Shown: in pieces, positions 1-9,364 of the stretch
Layout: each line of letters opens with the position of its first letter
Numbering within the stretch: the stretch's first letter is position 1
Origin: JAAYUJ01 sp963698165
Lineage (GTDB): Bacteria; Desulfobacterota; Syntrophobacteria; Syntrophobacterales; Syntrophobacteraceae
DNA: 64,000 nt
Assembly: GCA_963698165.1 (NCBI GenBank)
Contig: CAVOPT010000007.1
Coordinates: forward strand, 620,001-684,000
Direction of reading: 5' to 3'
Program-made: the position numbers and the translations under genes
Notes under the pieces: model-generated
Seen by the model: only the letters and a program-made list of their open reading frames with translations
What the model was told of the DNA's origin: nothing
Database searches by the model: none

Positions 1-612
1 GCATTCCTGGAACAGGAAGCACTTCAGCTTGAAGAAGAGGGCACAAAAGAGCATCCGCACAGTGCGCAGAATGAGGGGCATAAAGGTCCCAATGACCACA
101 AGGCACAACAGGGTCAGAAAGAACGCTGTCTTGGGGTACGCCAGGCTCATGTAGGAAAACCCGATGGCCCCTGCATCTTCCGCCAGGCTCACCAGGATGT
201 TGGAAAAAGGCTCCGGGCTTGTGTTGATGATGAGCCGCGTGCCCGCCTTGGTGATATGAGCGGCGGAAGCGAGACTTGCCCCCAGCATGAAGACGATCAC
301 CTGCATGGCGGGACTCGACTCCCCAACCTGGAGAAGAGCCAGCATGGCCCCGCCGAAAGGGCGAATGATAGTGTGAATGGAATCCCAGAGGGTATCCAGA
401 CCCGGGACCTTGTCCATGACGAATTCCATCACGTACAGCAGGATGGCGACGGCGAGCACCGCATCGTTGGCCAGGATGTCGAATTCGGGGGGGAGACCGT
501 GAACGAGCTCAAACTTTCTGCAAAGGCCCACCACGGCAACGGTGGCATAAAGGTTGATTCCGGAGATGAACGAGAGCCCGAGAAGGGAACCAAGTTTAGC
601 GACAATTTCCAT
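1..612 (-). CDS. DUF4126 family membrane protein (3' end outside window)
   Basis: I read this frame by hand: ATG at 612 opens a frame that runs without a stop for 204 codons to base 1, so the C-terminus is missing. The N-terminus contains a glycine-rich hydrophobic segment (LLGLSFISGINLYATVAVVG) characteristic of DUF4126, followed by several further hydrophobic stretches, so it should be a multi-pass inner-membrane protein. The function of the family is unknown. It is divergent from the exonuclease gene at 823, with about 210 bp between them carrying a promoter for the latter. Shorter ORFs overlapping it in other frames are shadows. Confidence 0.8.
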   Translation of the reverse strand, partial: MEIVAKLGSLLGLSFISGINLYATVAVVGLCRKFELVHGLPPEFDILANDAVLAVAILLYVMEFVMDKVPGLDTLWDSIHTIIRPFGGAMLALLQVGESSPAMQVIVFMLGASLASAAHITKAGTRLIINTSPEPFSNILVSLAEDAGAIGFSYMSLAYPKTAFFLTLLCLVVIGTFMPLILRTVRMLFCALFFKLKCFLFQEC

Positions 613-717
613 GGCATTCCTCGCTCCAGAGAGTCAGGAACCTCATCTTATGGGATTTCCGCAGCATTGACAAGCGCTCATGGATTGAAACACCTCCTGA
701 AAACAGGCAGTCCCAGT

Positions 718-747
718 TTGACATATTTTGTCCTCGTATACTATACA
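718..747 (+). promoter_or_regulatory. Sigma-70-type promoter for the exonuclease-holB-ricT-metG cluster
   Basis: TTGACA at 718-723 is a perfect -35 box. TATACA at 742-747 follows after an 18-nt spacer. Transcription would start near 754, giving a leader of about 70 nt before the GTG start at 823. A TATACT at 737 also exists but the spacing is poor. Confidence 0.5.
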
Positions 748-822
748 GATCCGTGCACATTGGTGCTCACGGGACACGCCCGGGTTGGGATTCCCTCTTC
801 ACCGGTTCTTCAAGGTTGATGC

Positions 823-1875
823 GTGGCAAAGCCTTTCGTTCAGGAAATCCTCCCCAACATGGAGGTGGCCGGTGCGTTCGTGGTCACCGACAAACAGCTG
901 CGGACAGCCCGCAATGGAATGCCTTTCCTCACCCTCAAGCTGGCGGACAAGACGGGAGAGATGACCGCCCGCATATGGGAAAGGGCGGCGGAGTCTGCCC
1001 AGTCCATTCTCAAGAACAGCGTGGTGTTTGTGCGGGGCCGCAGTGAACTGTTTCGCGATGAGCTGCAGCTCCACATCCAGGAAGTCGTCCCTCTTCCACG
1101 CAAGGACTTCGACCCTTCCGACTTCCTGCCTGTCTGCCCCCATGACACAAAAGTGCTCCTGGAAAAACTCCAAAGGATGGCCTCCAGTGTGAAACGCCGC
1201 TCTCTCCAACGCCTGCTGAAGCACATCCTGCAGGACGCCGAACTGATGGGGCGCTTCACGGTGGCCCCGGCGGCAAAATCCATGCACCATGCCTACCTGG
1301 GGGGGCTCCTCGAACACACCGTTTCCGTCACCGTCCTGGTCTCGGAGATCAGCAGCCTTTACCAGGAGCTCGATCGGGATCTCCTCATTGTCGGCGCCAT
1401 CCTGCATGACATAGGCAAGATCCATGAATTCGCCTACGACGTGTGCATCGATTACTCCGACGCCGGGAGGCTCCTGGGGCACATGGTCCTCGGGGTGGAA
1501 ATCCTGGAGAACAAGCTGCGGGGTCTCAGGAACTTCCCCCTCGAAGACGCGCTGCTCCTCAAACACCTCATCCTGAGCCACCACGGCGAGACGGAGTACG
1601 GGGCGGTGCGGCTCCCCATGACCCGCGAGGCGTTTGCACTCCATTTGGCCGATGATCTTGACGCCAAGATGAACGGCATCAACCGGATTCTCTCCGAGTC
1701 CAGCGGCGCCAACGAAGCCTGGACGGCCTACCAGTCCATGTACGATCGCTTCTTCTTCCGGGGGCTGCCCCGGGCGGAGGAAGAACCCGCGTCCCCGGCA
1801 GCGGAACCCGCCGCGGATCGGGGCGTGCAGCTGAATATCTGGGCCTCGAAAAACCTGAAGAAGTCCGGCCCCTGA
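823..1875 (+). CDS. 3'-5' exoribonuclease, YhaM-like (OB-fold plus HD domain)
   Basis: This 350-residue protein has an N-terminal OB-fold (about residues 12-90) of the tRNA-anticodon type and a C-terminal HD phosphohydrolase domain with His165 (GLLEHT) and the HD pair 195-196 (LHDIGK). That is the architecture of Bacillus YhaM, a metal-dependent 3'-5' exonuclease acting on RNA and single-stranded DNA in the cytoplasm. The start is GTG at 823 (reads MAKPFVQEI); the ATG two bases earlier is in another frame. The C-terminal 40 residues are a Pro/Ala/Glu-rich tail. holB follows after 27 nt on the same strand, consistent with one operon driven by the promoter at 718. Confidence 0.85.
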   Translation: MAKPFVQEILPNMEVAGAFVVTDKQLRTARNGMPFLTLKLADKTGEMTARIWERAAESAQSILKNSVVFVRGRSELFRDELQLHIQEVVPLPRKDFDPSDFLPVCPHDTKVLLEKLQRMASSVKRRSLQRLLKHILQDAELMGRFTVAPAAKSMHHAYLGGLLEHTVSVTVLVSEISSLYQELDRDLLIVGAILHDIGKIHEFAYDVCIDYSDAGRLLGHMVLGVEILENKLRGLRNFPLEDALLLKHLILSHHGETEYGAVRLPMTREAFALHLADDLDAKMNGINRILSESSGANEAWTAYQSMYDRFFFRGLPRAEEEPASPAAEPAADRGVQLNIWASKNLKKSGP

Positions 1876-1902
1876 TGGGCAGGAAAGGAAAAGAGAAGGG
1901 CA

Positions 1903-2934
1903 ATGGCCTTGAAGGATGTCCCCGGCCAGCCGCGGGCCAAGCTTTTTCTGGGCAAGCTCTTTGAGTCAACCCAGGTTCCCCATGCGTTGCTCTTCAGCGG
2001 CATGGAGGGCATCGGGAAGTCTGCCGTGGCGCTGCAATTCGCCAAGCTCCTAAACTGCCTGTCCCCCGTGGAGCATGACTGCTGTGATCGATGCGCATCA
2101 TGCCTCAAAATGGAGAACGGGACCCATCCCGACCTGCTGTGGGTGAAAGCCGACGGGGCCTTCATCAAACTGGACCAGATCCGGGGATTGCGCAACCGAC
2201 TTCGTTTCCCACCATTTGAGGGAAACAGGAGGGTCATCGTCATCGAGAACGGCCAGTCCCTCAGGGAGGAGGCCGCCAACGCCCTCCTCAAGATGCTCGA
2301 GGAGCCCCCGGGGCGAAATGTCTTCCTCGTGACGACCCTGGAGCCCCAGATGCTGCTCCCGACCATCGTCTCGAGGTGCTGTCACCTCAGGTTTCAGCCG
2401 ATCGACGAGGAAGCCATCGCAAGCATCCTCGCGGCGCAGCACCCGATGACCTCCCCGAAGGCCTTGAAAGTCGCAAGACTCGCCGAAGGGAGCATGACCA
2501 GGGCCAGGTGGCTCTGCGACGAGAACCGGGTGGACCAGTGGAAGGAAACCCTGAGGAAGGTCGAGAGCCTCGGTGACCTCGGCATCCTCGAGTTTTTTCC
2601 ACTCATGGCTCAGTGGGTTCAGAAAAGCGAGAACTTGGAGCAGGACCTCGAATGTATTAAACTTTGGATGCGTGATGTGATTCTTTACAGACTCCTCGAG
2701 AACCACCAGCCCCTTTTTGAGCTGGATCGGAGGACGTTGAGAGCCGCGGGGCGCACTGGCACCGACACGCTCTTCTCGATTTATGAGCATATCGAACAAG
2801 CATTGCATCGCCTTCGGCAGAACGCCAACAAGAACCTGGTTTTCGAAGGCGTGTGCCTTGCCATAAAGGACAGCTTGTATGGAAAAGGTTGTTGGGATTC
2901 GATTTCGCAAAGGAGGGAAAGTCTATCATTTTGA
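1903..2934 (+). CDS. holB: DNA polymerase III subunit delta'
   Basis: This is the 343-residue clamp-loader subunit delta' that helps load the beta sliding clamp. Walker A is visible at residues 33-40 (GMEGIGKS). A zinc-binding Cys cluster follows (Cys52, 60/61, 64, 67), then the conserved LLKMLEEPP segment and the SRC sensor motif. It begins after an AGAAGGG ribosome-binding site. Its last 56 nt overlap the start of ricT in a different frame, so the two are probably translationally coupled. The order holB-ricT-metG is conserved in many Desulfobacterota and Firmicutes. Confidence 0.92.
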   Translation: MALKDVPGQPRAKLFLGKLFESTQVPHALLFSGMEGIGKSAVALQFAKLLNCLSPVEHDCCDRCASCLKMENGTHPDLLWVKADGAFIKLDQIRGLRNRLRFPPFEGNRRVIVIENGQSLREEAANALLKMLEEPPGRNVFLVTTLEPQMLLPTIVSRCCHLRFQPIDEEAIASILAAQHPMTSPKALKVARLAEGSMTRARWLCDENRVDQWKETLRKVESLGDLGILEFFPLMAQWVQKSENLEQDLECIKLWMRDVILYRLLENHQPLFELDRRTLRAAGRTGTDTLFSIYEHIEQALHRLRQNANKNLVFEGVCLAIKDSLYGKGCWDSISQRRESLSF

Positions 2935-3682
2935 TCCGGGTGATTTGCCCCTCAAGCGGGACGATTTCGTCATCGTGCACACGGAGCAGGGCGTCGGGCT
3001 GGGACAGGTTGTGGAACGGCCCTGCTTCAGGAATGCGAGCCTGCACCCCGCCACGTTGAAAAAGGTGGAGAGGGTTGCGTCGGAAGAGGAGATCACCAGG
3101 CACGGGAGCAACCTCGAATTCGAACAGGATGCCAGGAATTACTGTCTGGAGAGGATCAGGGTCCACGGCATCGAGATGAACCTCGTGGACGTGGAGTATT
3201 TTTTCGACGGCAGCAAGATAATCTTCTATTTCACCGCAGATGGCCGTGTCGATTTTCGGGAGCTTCTCAAAGATCTTGTCCGGAGGCTGAGGACTCGGGT
3301 TGAGCTTCGGCAAATCGGCATCCGCAACCAGGCCAAAATGGTGGGGGGACTCGGCGGATGCGGAAGACCCCTGTGCTGCGCGACCTACCTGAAAAACTTC
3401 CATGCGGTCTCCATCAAAATGGCCAAGGAGCAGAACCTGAGCCTCAATCCCTCGAAGATCTCGGGGGCATGCGGGCGCCTCATGTGCTGCCTTCAGTACG
3501 AATACGACACTTACAAGGAATTGAAGAAGGACATGCCCAAGCTCGGCAAGAAGATCGAGATTTCCGAAGGACGCGGCAAGGTGGTTCGCCAGAACATCTT
3601 TGAGAGAACCATCACCGTCTTGATGGAAGATGGAAGGGAGATCGAGAAGAAGCTGGACTCGCCCTCCGGGGAAGCTTCCTAA
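2879..3682 (+). CDS. ricT: PSP1-domain protein RicT/YaaT
   Basis: This 267-residue PSP1-domain protein belongs to the YaaT/RicT family. In Bacillus, RicT is part of the Y-complex, which binds Fe-S clusters and influences RNase Y processing. The central Cys-rich motifs are plain (GGCGRPLCC and CGRLMCC, about residues 158-205) and fit cluster ligation. ATG at 2879 has AAGGA about 8 nt upstream, inside the end of holB. The N-terminus (VVGIRFRKGGKVYHFDPG) matches the family start. The role in this organism is inferred from family and synteny. Confidence 0.87.
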   Translation: MEKVVGIRFRKGGKVYHFDPGDLPLKRDDFVIVHTEQGVGLGQVVERPCFRNASLHPATLKKVERVASEEEITRHGSNLEFEQDARNYCLERIRVHGIEMNLVDVEYFFDGSKIIFYFTADGRVDFRELLKDLVRRLRTRVELRQIGIRNQAKMVGGLGGCGRPLCCATYLKNFHAVSIKMAKEQNLSLNPSKISGACGRLMCCLQYEYDTYKELKKDMPKLGKKIEISEGRGKVVRQNIFERTITVLMEDGREIEKKLDSPSGEAS

Positions 3683-3793
3683 CCCGAGCCATCCCATCCC
3701 GGCCACACTCCGCGGCGGACCCGGGCCCTGACGCGAACCCGGGGGCTCACCGGCCGCACTCATTCCCCGTGGAACACAGCGAAAAGGTTTGAA

Positions 3794-5716
3794 ATGGATC
3801 ACTTCTACATCACCACGCCCATATACTACGTGAACGCGGAACCCCACATCGGCCATGCTTACACGACCATCGTTTCCGATGTGCTCAACCGCTTCCACAA
3901 GCTGCTTGGATACAAGACCTTTTTCCTCACGGGAACCGACGAGCACGGAGACAAGATCGTCCAGGCCGCCCAGGAAGCGGGCATGGACCCAAAGAGCTAC
4001 GCCGACCGCATCAGCGGGCTTTTCCGCGAAACCTGGCCGAAGCTGAACATTGAAAACGATTTCTTCATCCGCACGACGGACCCCGAGCACGTCGGCGTCG
4101 TGCAGCACCTTCTCCAAAACGTTTTCGACTCCGGGGATATCTATTTCAGCACCTACAAGGGATTGTACTGTGTGGGCTGTGAACGGTTTTACACCGAACG
4201 GGAGCTGGTCGACGGCAAGTGTCCCGACCATGACAAGGAGCCCGTGGAGCGGGAGGAAGCCAACTACTTTTTTCGCATGAGCAAATACCAGGACTGGCTC
4301 ATCGGGCACATCGAAACGAACCCCGATTTCATCAGGCCCGAACGGTACCGCAACGAAGTGCTCTCCTTTTTGCGGGAGCCCCTGGAGGACCTCTGCATCT
4401 CAAGGCCCAAGGAGCGGCTGAGCTGGGGCATCCCCCTCCCTTTTGACGACCGCTATGTCACGTACGTGTGGTTCGATGCCCTCATCAACTATGTTTCCGC
4501 CATGGGCTACCCCGACGGCCCCCTTTTCAGGGAGTTCTGGCCGGCGGCCCAGCACATGATTGCCAAGGACATCCTGAAACCCCACGGCATCTACTGGCCC
4601 ACCATGATCAAGGCGTCGGGATTCCCCCTGTTTCAACACCTCAACGTTCACGGGTACTGGAAGATCAACGAGGGCAAGATGAGCAAGAGCAGGGGGACCG
4701 TAGTGCGCCCCCTGGACCTCGTCCCGGTGTATGGGCTCGATGCGTTCCGATATTTCCTCCTGCGGGAAATGGTCTTCGGCCTGGACGCCAACTTCAGCGA
4801 GGAGGCACTGGTGCAGAGGATAAATGCCGACCTTGCCAATGACCTGGGTAACCTGTTCAGCCGGACACTGGCCATGACGGGCAAATACTTCGCCGGGAAC
4901 GTTCCCCCCTTCGGATCGGGGGAGGAAGGAGCCGATGCGGAGCTCCGGGAATGCACCGAGGAAGCCGTGCGGACCACCGTGCAGGAAGTCCCCAAACTGG
5001 GTTTCCACAAGGCTCTCATATCCATCTGGGAATGCATCAACGCCGCCAACAGATACATCGACCACGTGGGACCATGGAACCTGGCCAAGGATCCCGACCG
5101 GCAGGGGCGCCTCCAGACGGTCATCCGGAATGTCCTGGAAGTCAACAAGATCGTGGCCGTTCTCGTCGCTCCCTTCATGCCCTCCACCGCCCAGAAAATC
5201 CTGGAGCGACTCGGGGTCGGGAAATCGCTCGGTGATCTCCGGTTGAAGGAAGACTCCTCGTGGGGCACACTCGCCGAAGGGACCCCTGTGAGCAAGGGGG
5301 AAGCCCTTTTCCCGCGAATCGAACTTAAGGACAGTAAAGAAATGCCGCGGGAGCATAGCGAGCCGAAGAAGGAGAAGGAAACGGAGAAAGAACCGGAAGC
5401 CGTGACGATCGACACGTTTCGGCAGATCGATCTGCGGGTCGGCACGGTCCTGAGGGCTGAAAGGATTCCCAAGTCCGGCAAGCTGCTGCGCCTCATCGTG
5501 GACTTGGGGGAAGAGCGCCAGATCGTGGCGGGCATTGCCCAGCATTATGCCCCCGAAGATCTCCTGGGAAAGCAGGTATTGGTGGTGGCCAACCTGCAGC
5601 CGGCCATGCTCATGGGGGTCGAGTCCCATGGAATGGTTCTCGCCGCCCACGATGGGGAGACGTTGCGTCTCGTGACCACGGACCGAGCCGTGCCCCCCGG
5701 TGGGAAGGTCTGCTGA
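3794..5716 (+). CDS. metG: Methionyl-tRNA synthetase with C-terminal tRNA-binding domain
   Basis: This is a 640-residue class I synthetase charging tRNA-Met. The signature HIGH is at residues 18-21 and KMSKS at 295-299. A zinc-knuckle insertion carries CVGC and CPDH, a Cys3-His variant. After a Lys/Glu-rich linker (about 515-535), a C-terminal OB-fold tRNA-binding domain of the MetG-C/Trbp111 type starts around VTIDTFRQIDLRVG and contains the SHGM motif. A 111-nt GC-rich gap separates it from ricT; an AAAGG ribosome-binding site precedes the ATG. Confidence 0.96.
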   Translation: MDHFYITTPIYYVNAEPHIGHAYTTIVSDVLNRFHKLLGYKTFFLTGTDEHGDKIVQAAQEAGMDPKSYADRISGLFRETWPKLNIENDFFIRTTDPEHVGVVQHLLQNVFDSGDIYFSTYKGLYCVGCERFYTERELVDGKCPDHDKEPVEREEANYFFRMSKYQDWLIGHIETNPDFIRPERYRNEVLSFLREPLEDLCISRPKERLSWGIPLPFDDRYVTYVWFDALINYVSAMGYPDGPLFREFWPAAQHMIAKDILKPHGIYWPTMIKASGFPLFQHLNVHGYWKINEGKMSKSRGTVVRPLDLVPVYGLDAFRYFLLREMVFGLDANFSEEALVQRINADLANDLGNLFSRTLAMTGKYFAGNVPPFGSGEEGADAELRECTEEAVRTTVQEVPKLGFHKALISIWECINAANRYIDHVGPWNLAKDPDRQGRLQTVIRNVLEVNKIVAVLVAPFMPSTAQKILERLGVGKSLGDLRLKEDSSWGTLAEGTPVSKGEALFPRIELKDSKEMPREHSEPKKEKETEKEPEAVTIDTFRQIDLRVGTVLRAERIPKSGKLLRLIVDLGEERQIVAGIAQHYAPEDLLGKQVLVVANLQPAMLMGVESHGMVLAAHDGETLRLVTTDRAVPPGGKVC

Positions 5717-5810
5717 AGGCGCTTCGCCCCATGCCGTCCACGTGCACGCGTGAAAATTACGGAATGACGGCAAATTGCCGGGATCGAAATGAAGTGGGAT
5801 AGGAGCGATT

Positions 5811-6269
5811 CTAGGGGCTGGGCTCCCCTTCATCGGGCTGGTCCGGCTGCGTCTTCATGCTCTTGGGAACGAGGGCCGTCCCCGTGGCGGTGGGGATGTC
5901 GAGGGCTCTCCATTCCTCATGCTTTTCCTTGCGCCTGAAAGCGCGCATGGGCGCTTTCAGGGAATCCCACAGTGACCCCGTTCTCCTGGGGGGGCTCACC
6001 CCCGTCTTGGACTGCCCCGTCAGCTCCACATCGGGAAGGCCATCCGGGGTCGACCTCGGCACCCCTTCGTCCGGACCCAGGCCCTCACCCAGGAATCCCA
6101 GTGGGGCCATAACATCGGCCGTGGACGATGAATCGGGCGATAGGGCCGACCCCCCGGAGGCGGCAGGCCGACACACGGCACGGGACCGCTGGTGCAGCCC
6201 GAAAATCACGAAACCGATGCCGGCGATGATGCAGAGGCCCGAAAGAACCAGCATTCCTGAAATCTGCAC
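5811..6269 (-). CDS. Small single-pass membrane protein, unknown function
   Basis: I place the start at GTG 6269, because AGGAG sits 6-7 nt upstream and the frame then opens directly into a hydrophobic helix (MLVLSGLCIIAGIGFVIFG). Upstream in-frame codons have no ribosome-binding site. The 152-residue product has one N-terminal membrane helix followed by a polar, Pro/Ser-rich and basic cytoplasmic tail. I do not recognise a family. It follows the coiled-coil membrane protein ending at 6333 on the same strand and is probably cotranscribed with it. Confidence 0.55.
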   Translation of the reverse strand: MQISGMLVLSGLCIIAGIGFVIFGLHQRSRAVCRPAASGGSALSPDSSSTADVMAPLGFLGEGLGPDEGVPRSTPDGLPDVELTGQSKTGVSPPRRTGSLWDSLKAPMRAFRRKEKHEEWRALDIPTATGTALVPKSMKTQPDQPDEGEPSP

Positions 6270-6332
6270 AGGCGACTCCTCTTCCAACGATACGCACACA
6301 GATGCCCACCAAGTCCCGCGGCGCAAGGCATC

Positions 6333-7043
6333 CTACAATTCGGCCATTCTCTCCTGGTACCATCGTGCCAGTGGGATTCTCACGAGATCGTCCATGACGA
6401 GCCTCTCGCTTCTCCAGACCCGAACGCGCACACGCATCCATCCCGCCGAATAGTCGAAGGGCTCCGCCACAACCAACTCGCGAATCCTTCGGTTGTAATA
6501 CTCCACCGGCCCAAAGGACCTGGCGACTTCGATGCTCGCCTTCCGCGCGATCCCTTTCAAGTTCTCGGCTGAGACTTCGGACCTGGAAGCCCTCGAACTC
6601 TGTGACCGGCGTGATTCCGCATAAGACGGGCTTCTTCGCTCCGGCTCCTGAAACCTCCTGGAAGGCGCCTCCTGCCTCATCCCACCCTGATCAGACTCTG
6701 GGGTCACCCTCTTGGGAGGCTCTACCTTGGGCCGCGCCGCGGCCCGCTCCCTGTCCTCCAGGGCCGCCTTCCTGGCCCGCTGTTCGTCTTCTCCGCGGCG
6801 ACGCTCCTCATCCAGGCGCTTTTTCTCCACCTCGATGTCCTTGGCGACTCTGTATAGCTCCTTCTGCCTCTCTTCAAGCTTCCTCTGTTCCTCGAGCGAC
6901 TCGGTCCACATTTTCTGTTGCAGTTGCTCTATATCCTTGACCGCCGCCTCATTTCTCTGGACCACCATTGTGGTCGCGACTCCCGCAATGCCCGCGGCAA
7001 TCAACCCAAAGCCCAAAACGAGAAAGAAAGCACTTTTCACCAC
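6333..7043 (-). CDS. Membrane-anchored coiled-coil protein, unknown function
   Basis: The 236-residue protein starts with a membrane helix (residues 4-24, ending in AGVATTMVV). It continues into a long charged coiled coil (about 30-100, rich in Glu, Arg, Lys, Gln), then a Pro/Arg/Ser-rich linker, and ends in a compact region of about 80 residues with aromatic and basic residues. The layout resembles envelope scaffold or trigger proteins, but no family is recognised. It forms a likely two-gene unit with the smaller membrane protein downstream. Confidence 0.6.
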   Translation of the reverse strand: MVKSAFFLVLGFGLIAAGIAGVATTMVVQRNEAAVKDIEQLQQKMWTESLEEQRKLEERQKELYRVAKDIEVEKKRLDEERRRGEDEQRARKAALEDRERAAARPKVEPPKRVTPESDQGGMRQEAPSRRFQEPERRSPSYAESRRSQSSRASRSEVSAENLKGIARKASIEVARSFGPVEYYNRRIRELVVAEPFDYSAGWMRVRVRVWRSERLVMDDLVRIPLARWYQERMAEL

Positions 7044-7170
7044 GCGTCACTCCTTCGCGGAAAACTCAGCCCCGATCGGGCACACACAGCCTCTCCCAGT
7101 CCCATGGGGGAACGAAACCGTGATAAGGCACAGCAATGCACGTGCCAGGACACACGCATCGCCCCCAATT

Positions 7171-8520
7171 TCAGGTCGACCTCCTGAACCGTGCCCCAAA
7201 AAAACCGTCTATCCCATGCCGATGAGGCCAGGATTTGAAGAACCCCTCCTCGCACAGAGGCAGACAACTCGTCGGTAGGAAGTCCCGCGCCTCATCCAGT
7301 CCATAACCCGGGTGTTCTTCCAGAAACCGCTCCACCACGGCTTCATTTTCCTCGCGAAACACCGTGCAGGTCGCATAGACGAGGCTTCCGCCTGAAGCCA
7401 CCAAGCTTGCCGCATGCCGAAGGAGGCTTTCCTGGAGCCGGGAGAAGCGATACGGATCCTTGAGATGGCGACGCCAGCGGATGTCGGGATTGCGCCTGAG
7501 TGTACCGAAGCCGCTGCAGGGGGCATCGAGGAGCACCCGGTCGAAGGTCCCCACCGCATCAGGGTCCAGCCCAAGAGCATCCCCCGGCAGGGCCCTGATG
7601 ATGTGGATGCCCTGTCTCTCGGCGTTCGCCTTCAAGTCTTCCAGCTTCCACGCAGCTTCGTCCACCGCCACGATTTCCCCCGTGTTTCCCATGAGAATAC
7701 CAAGATGAGTGGTCTTGGCCCCAAAGCCGGCACAGAGGTCCAACACCCGCTCCCCGGGGGAAGGGCAGAGGAGATGGCCCATCAACTGGGAAGCTTCGTC
7801 CTGAACCTGAAACCACCCCGACCCAAAAGCGGGGAGCCGGGCCAGATCCATCCGCACACCGGACACCCGGATCGAGTCGGAAAGGTACGGTGAAGGCGTC
7901 CCGAGAGTCCCCGCGCCCGCGAGCTTCTCCAAAAGCTGGGAAGTCGTGGTTTTGAGGGGATTGACACGCAGGACGAGGGGAGCCACCCCGTTGTTGGCGT
8001 CGCAAAACCGCCGTGCTTCCTCGAATCCCATTTCGCCGACACACCTCTTGCAGAACCACACTGGGTGGGAGGTCGTGACGGCGAGGAAATCCGCAGGGTT
8101 GGCTTCCTCCGATGGCCAGTTCCAATGCCCTTCGTGGCGGATTGCCTCCCGCAGGAGCCCGTTCACAAAACCGGCCAGAAAGGCTGGCTGAGTTGCCCTG
8201 GCAAGCTTGACGGCTTCATTGACCGCTGCGTGAGGGGGAATCCGGTCGAGAAAAAGAATCTGATAGAGGGCCAGGCGAAGCAGGATGCGAATCGGATTGG
8301 AAATCTTGTCGGGCCTGATCCTGCTCAACTGGTCGATGTGCCAGTCGAGACGCCCCTGCCAGCGGATGGTTCCGTAAACCAGTTCGGTGAGGAGGGCTTT
8401 CTCCCGCTCATCCAGAAGTCGATGACGCTCCAGGGTGACGCGGATCAGCCTGTCCGGGTGGGATGGCTTCTGGTTCACATGGAGGAGGAGCTGAAAGGCC
8501 AAGGTCCTGGCGTTGATCAT
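7171..8520 (-). CDS. rsmB: 16S rRNA (cytosine-967-C5)-methyltransferase RsmB
   Basis: The 449-residue enzyme methylates C967 of 16S rRNA with SAM. An N-terminal NusB-like RNA-binding domain (about 1-140) precedes the Rossmann methyltransferase domain. Motif I (VLDLCAGFGAKTTH), motif IV with a catalytic Cys (LLDAPCSGFG) and motif VI with the second Cys (YATCTV) are all present. The frame stays open 100 codons upstream, but ATG 8520 is the true start: it overlaps the stop of the DUF116 gene as ATGA and gives the standard N-terminus. It is the last gene of the def-fmt-DUF116-rsmB run. Confidence 0.93.
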   Translation of the reverse strand: MINARTLAFQLLLHVNQKPSHPDRLIRVTLERHRLLDEREKALLTELVYGTIRWQGRLDWHIDQLSRIRPDKISNPIRILLRLALYQILFLDRIPPHAAVNEAVKLARATQPAFLAGFVNGLLREAIRHEGHWNWPSEEANPADFLAVTTSHPVWFCKRCVGEMGFEEARRFCDANNGVAPLVLRVNPLKTTTSQLLEKLAGAGTLGTPSPYLSDSIRVSGVRMDLARLPAFGSGWFQVQDEASQLMGHLLCPSPGERVLDLCAGFGAKTTHLGILMGNTGEIVAVDEAAWKLEDLKANAERQGIHIIRALPGDALGLDPDAVGTFDRVLLDAPCSGFGTLRRNPDIRWRRHLKDPYRFSRLQESLLRHAASLVASGGSLVYATCTVFREENEAVVERFLEEHPGYGLDEARDFLPTSCLPLCEEGFFKSWPHRHGIDGFFGARFRRST

Positions 8521-9338
8521 GATCCGGCGTTCTGCCTCATGGCGGCAATTTCCCTGAGCACGGATTCCACGCGATCGAGGGCCACACGGGTGTTGAAGCA
8601 CGGGCCGAAGGGCCTTTGGTTGAATATTCCATAGACCGGCAAGGGCGTCGTGTCTTGAATACCGCTCGTCAGATCCCGCTCGCACGCCACTGCAATGATG
8701 ACGTCCGGTCGCTTTTCGATGACGATGCGCCGCGCCACCGTGCCCCCTGTCGCCACCGCCAGGTCCACACCGTACTTGTTGGACAGCTCCACCAGGTCCT
8801 TGATGGGACACTTGCCGCACCGCTTGCAGTTCTCCACCTGATTGGTGATCTTCACGGGACAGTCACTGTCCTGAAGGCAGTGAGGCATCAGGAGCAGGAT
8901 GTTTCGAGGCGGACGACCATTCCTCCACTGAGCCATGACGAGCTCATTGTTCACGGCGACGAAGGCATGCTGGACCTGCTCCTTGCGGAGCCCCACGAGT
9001 TTGCCCACCCCAATGAGGACGGGAAGCAGGAACTTGAGAGCCACGCTGCGCAGTCGCAGAGAAAAGGGAACGTCGTGACCCAGGAGAGTGACCACGATGA
9101 GCAGGACAAAGGCGATGAGAATCAAGCCTCCCAGCGACGCCATGAGGGCCCCCACAACCCAGGGCATCTGGGGGTGAATCCGGCCGAAACCGTAGTAGGG
9201 AATGAGGTAGGAGAACCCCAGAAAGGTGAGGAGCAGGACCGCGGTCAACCCGAGGAGCGTGGCAAGCCTCCTCTTCTCAGGTTGTCCGGAGATCTCCTCC
9301 TCGTAAACTGGCAGGTGCTCTTTTTGTAAAGGGGGCAT
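8517..9338 (-). CDS. DUF116 membrane protein
   Basis: The 273-residue DUF116 protein has two or three hydrophobic segments in its first 125 residues (around 26-48, 62-88, 103-118). A soluble Cys-rich domain follows, with CLQDSDC, then CKRCGKC, and later an ACERD motif. These Cys residues suggest a metal or Fe-S site; the biochemical role is unknown. The gene sits between fmt and rsmB, a placement common in Desulfobacterota. Its TGA stop overlaps the rsmB start codon by 4 nt, indicating translational coupling. Confidence 0.87.
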   Translation of the reverse strand: MPPLQKEHLPVYEEEISGQPEKRRLATLLGLTAVLLLTFLGFSYLIPYYGFGRIHPQMPWVVGALMASLGGLILIAFVLLIVVTLLGHDVPFSLRLRSVALKFLLPVLIGVGKLVGLRKEQVQHAFVAVNNELVMAQWRNGRPPRNILLLMPHCLQDSDCPVKITNQVENCKRCGKCPIKDLVELSNKYGVDLAVATGGTVARRIVIEKRPDVIIAVACERDLTSGIQDTTPLPVYGIFNQRPFGPCFNTRVALDRVESVLREIAAMRQNAGS

Positions 9339-9364
9339 GGTGCAATTCGTCTCTTGCGGGCATG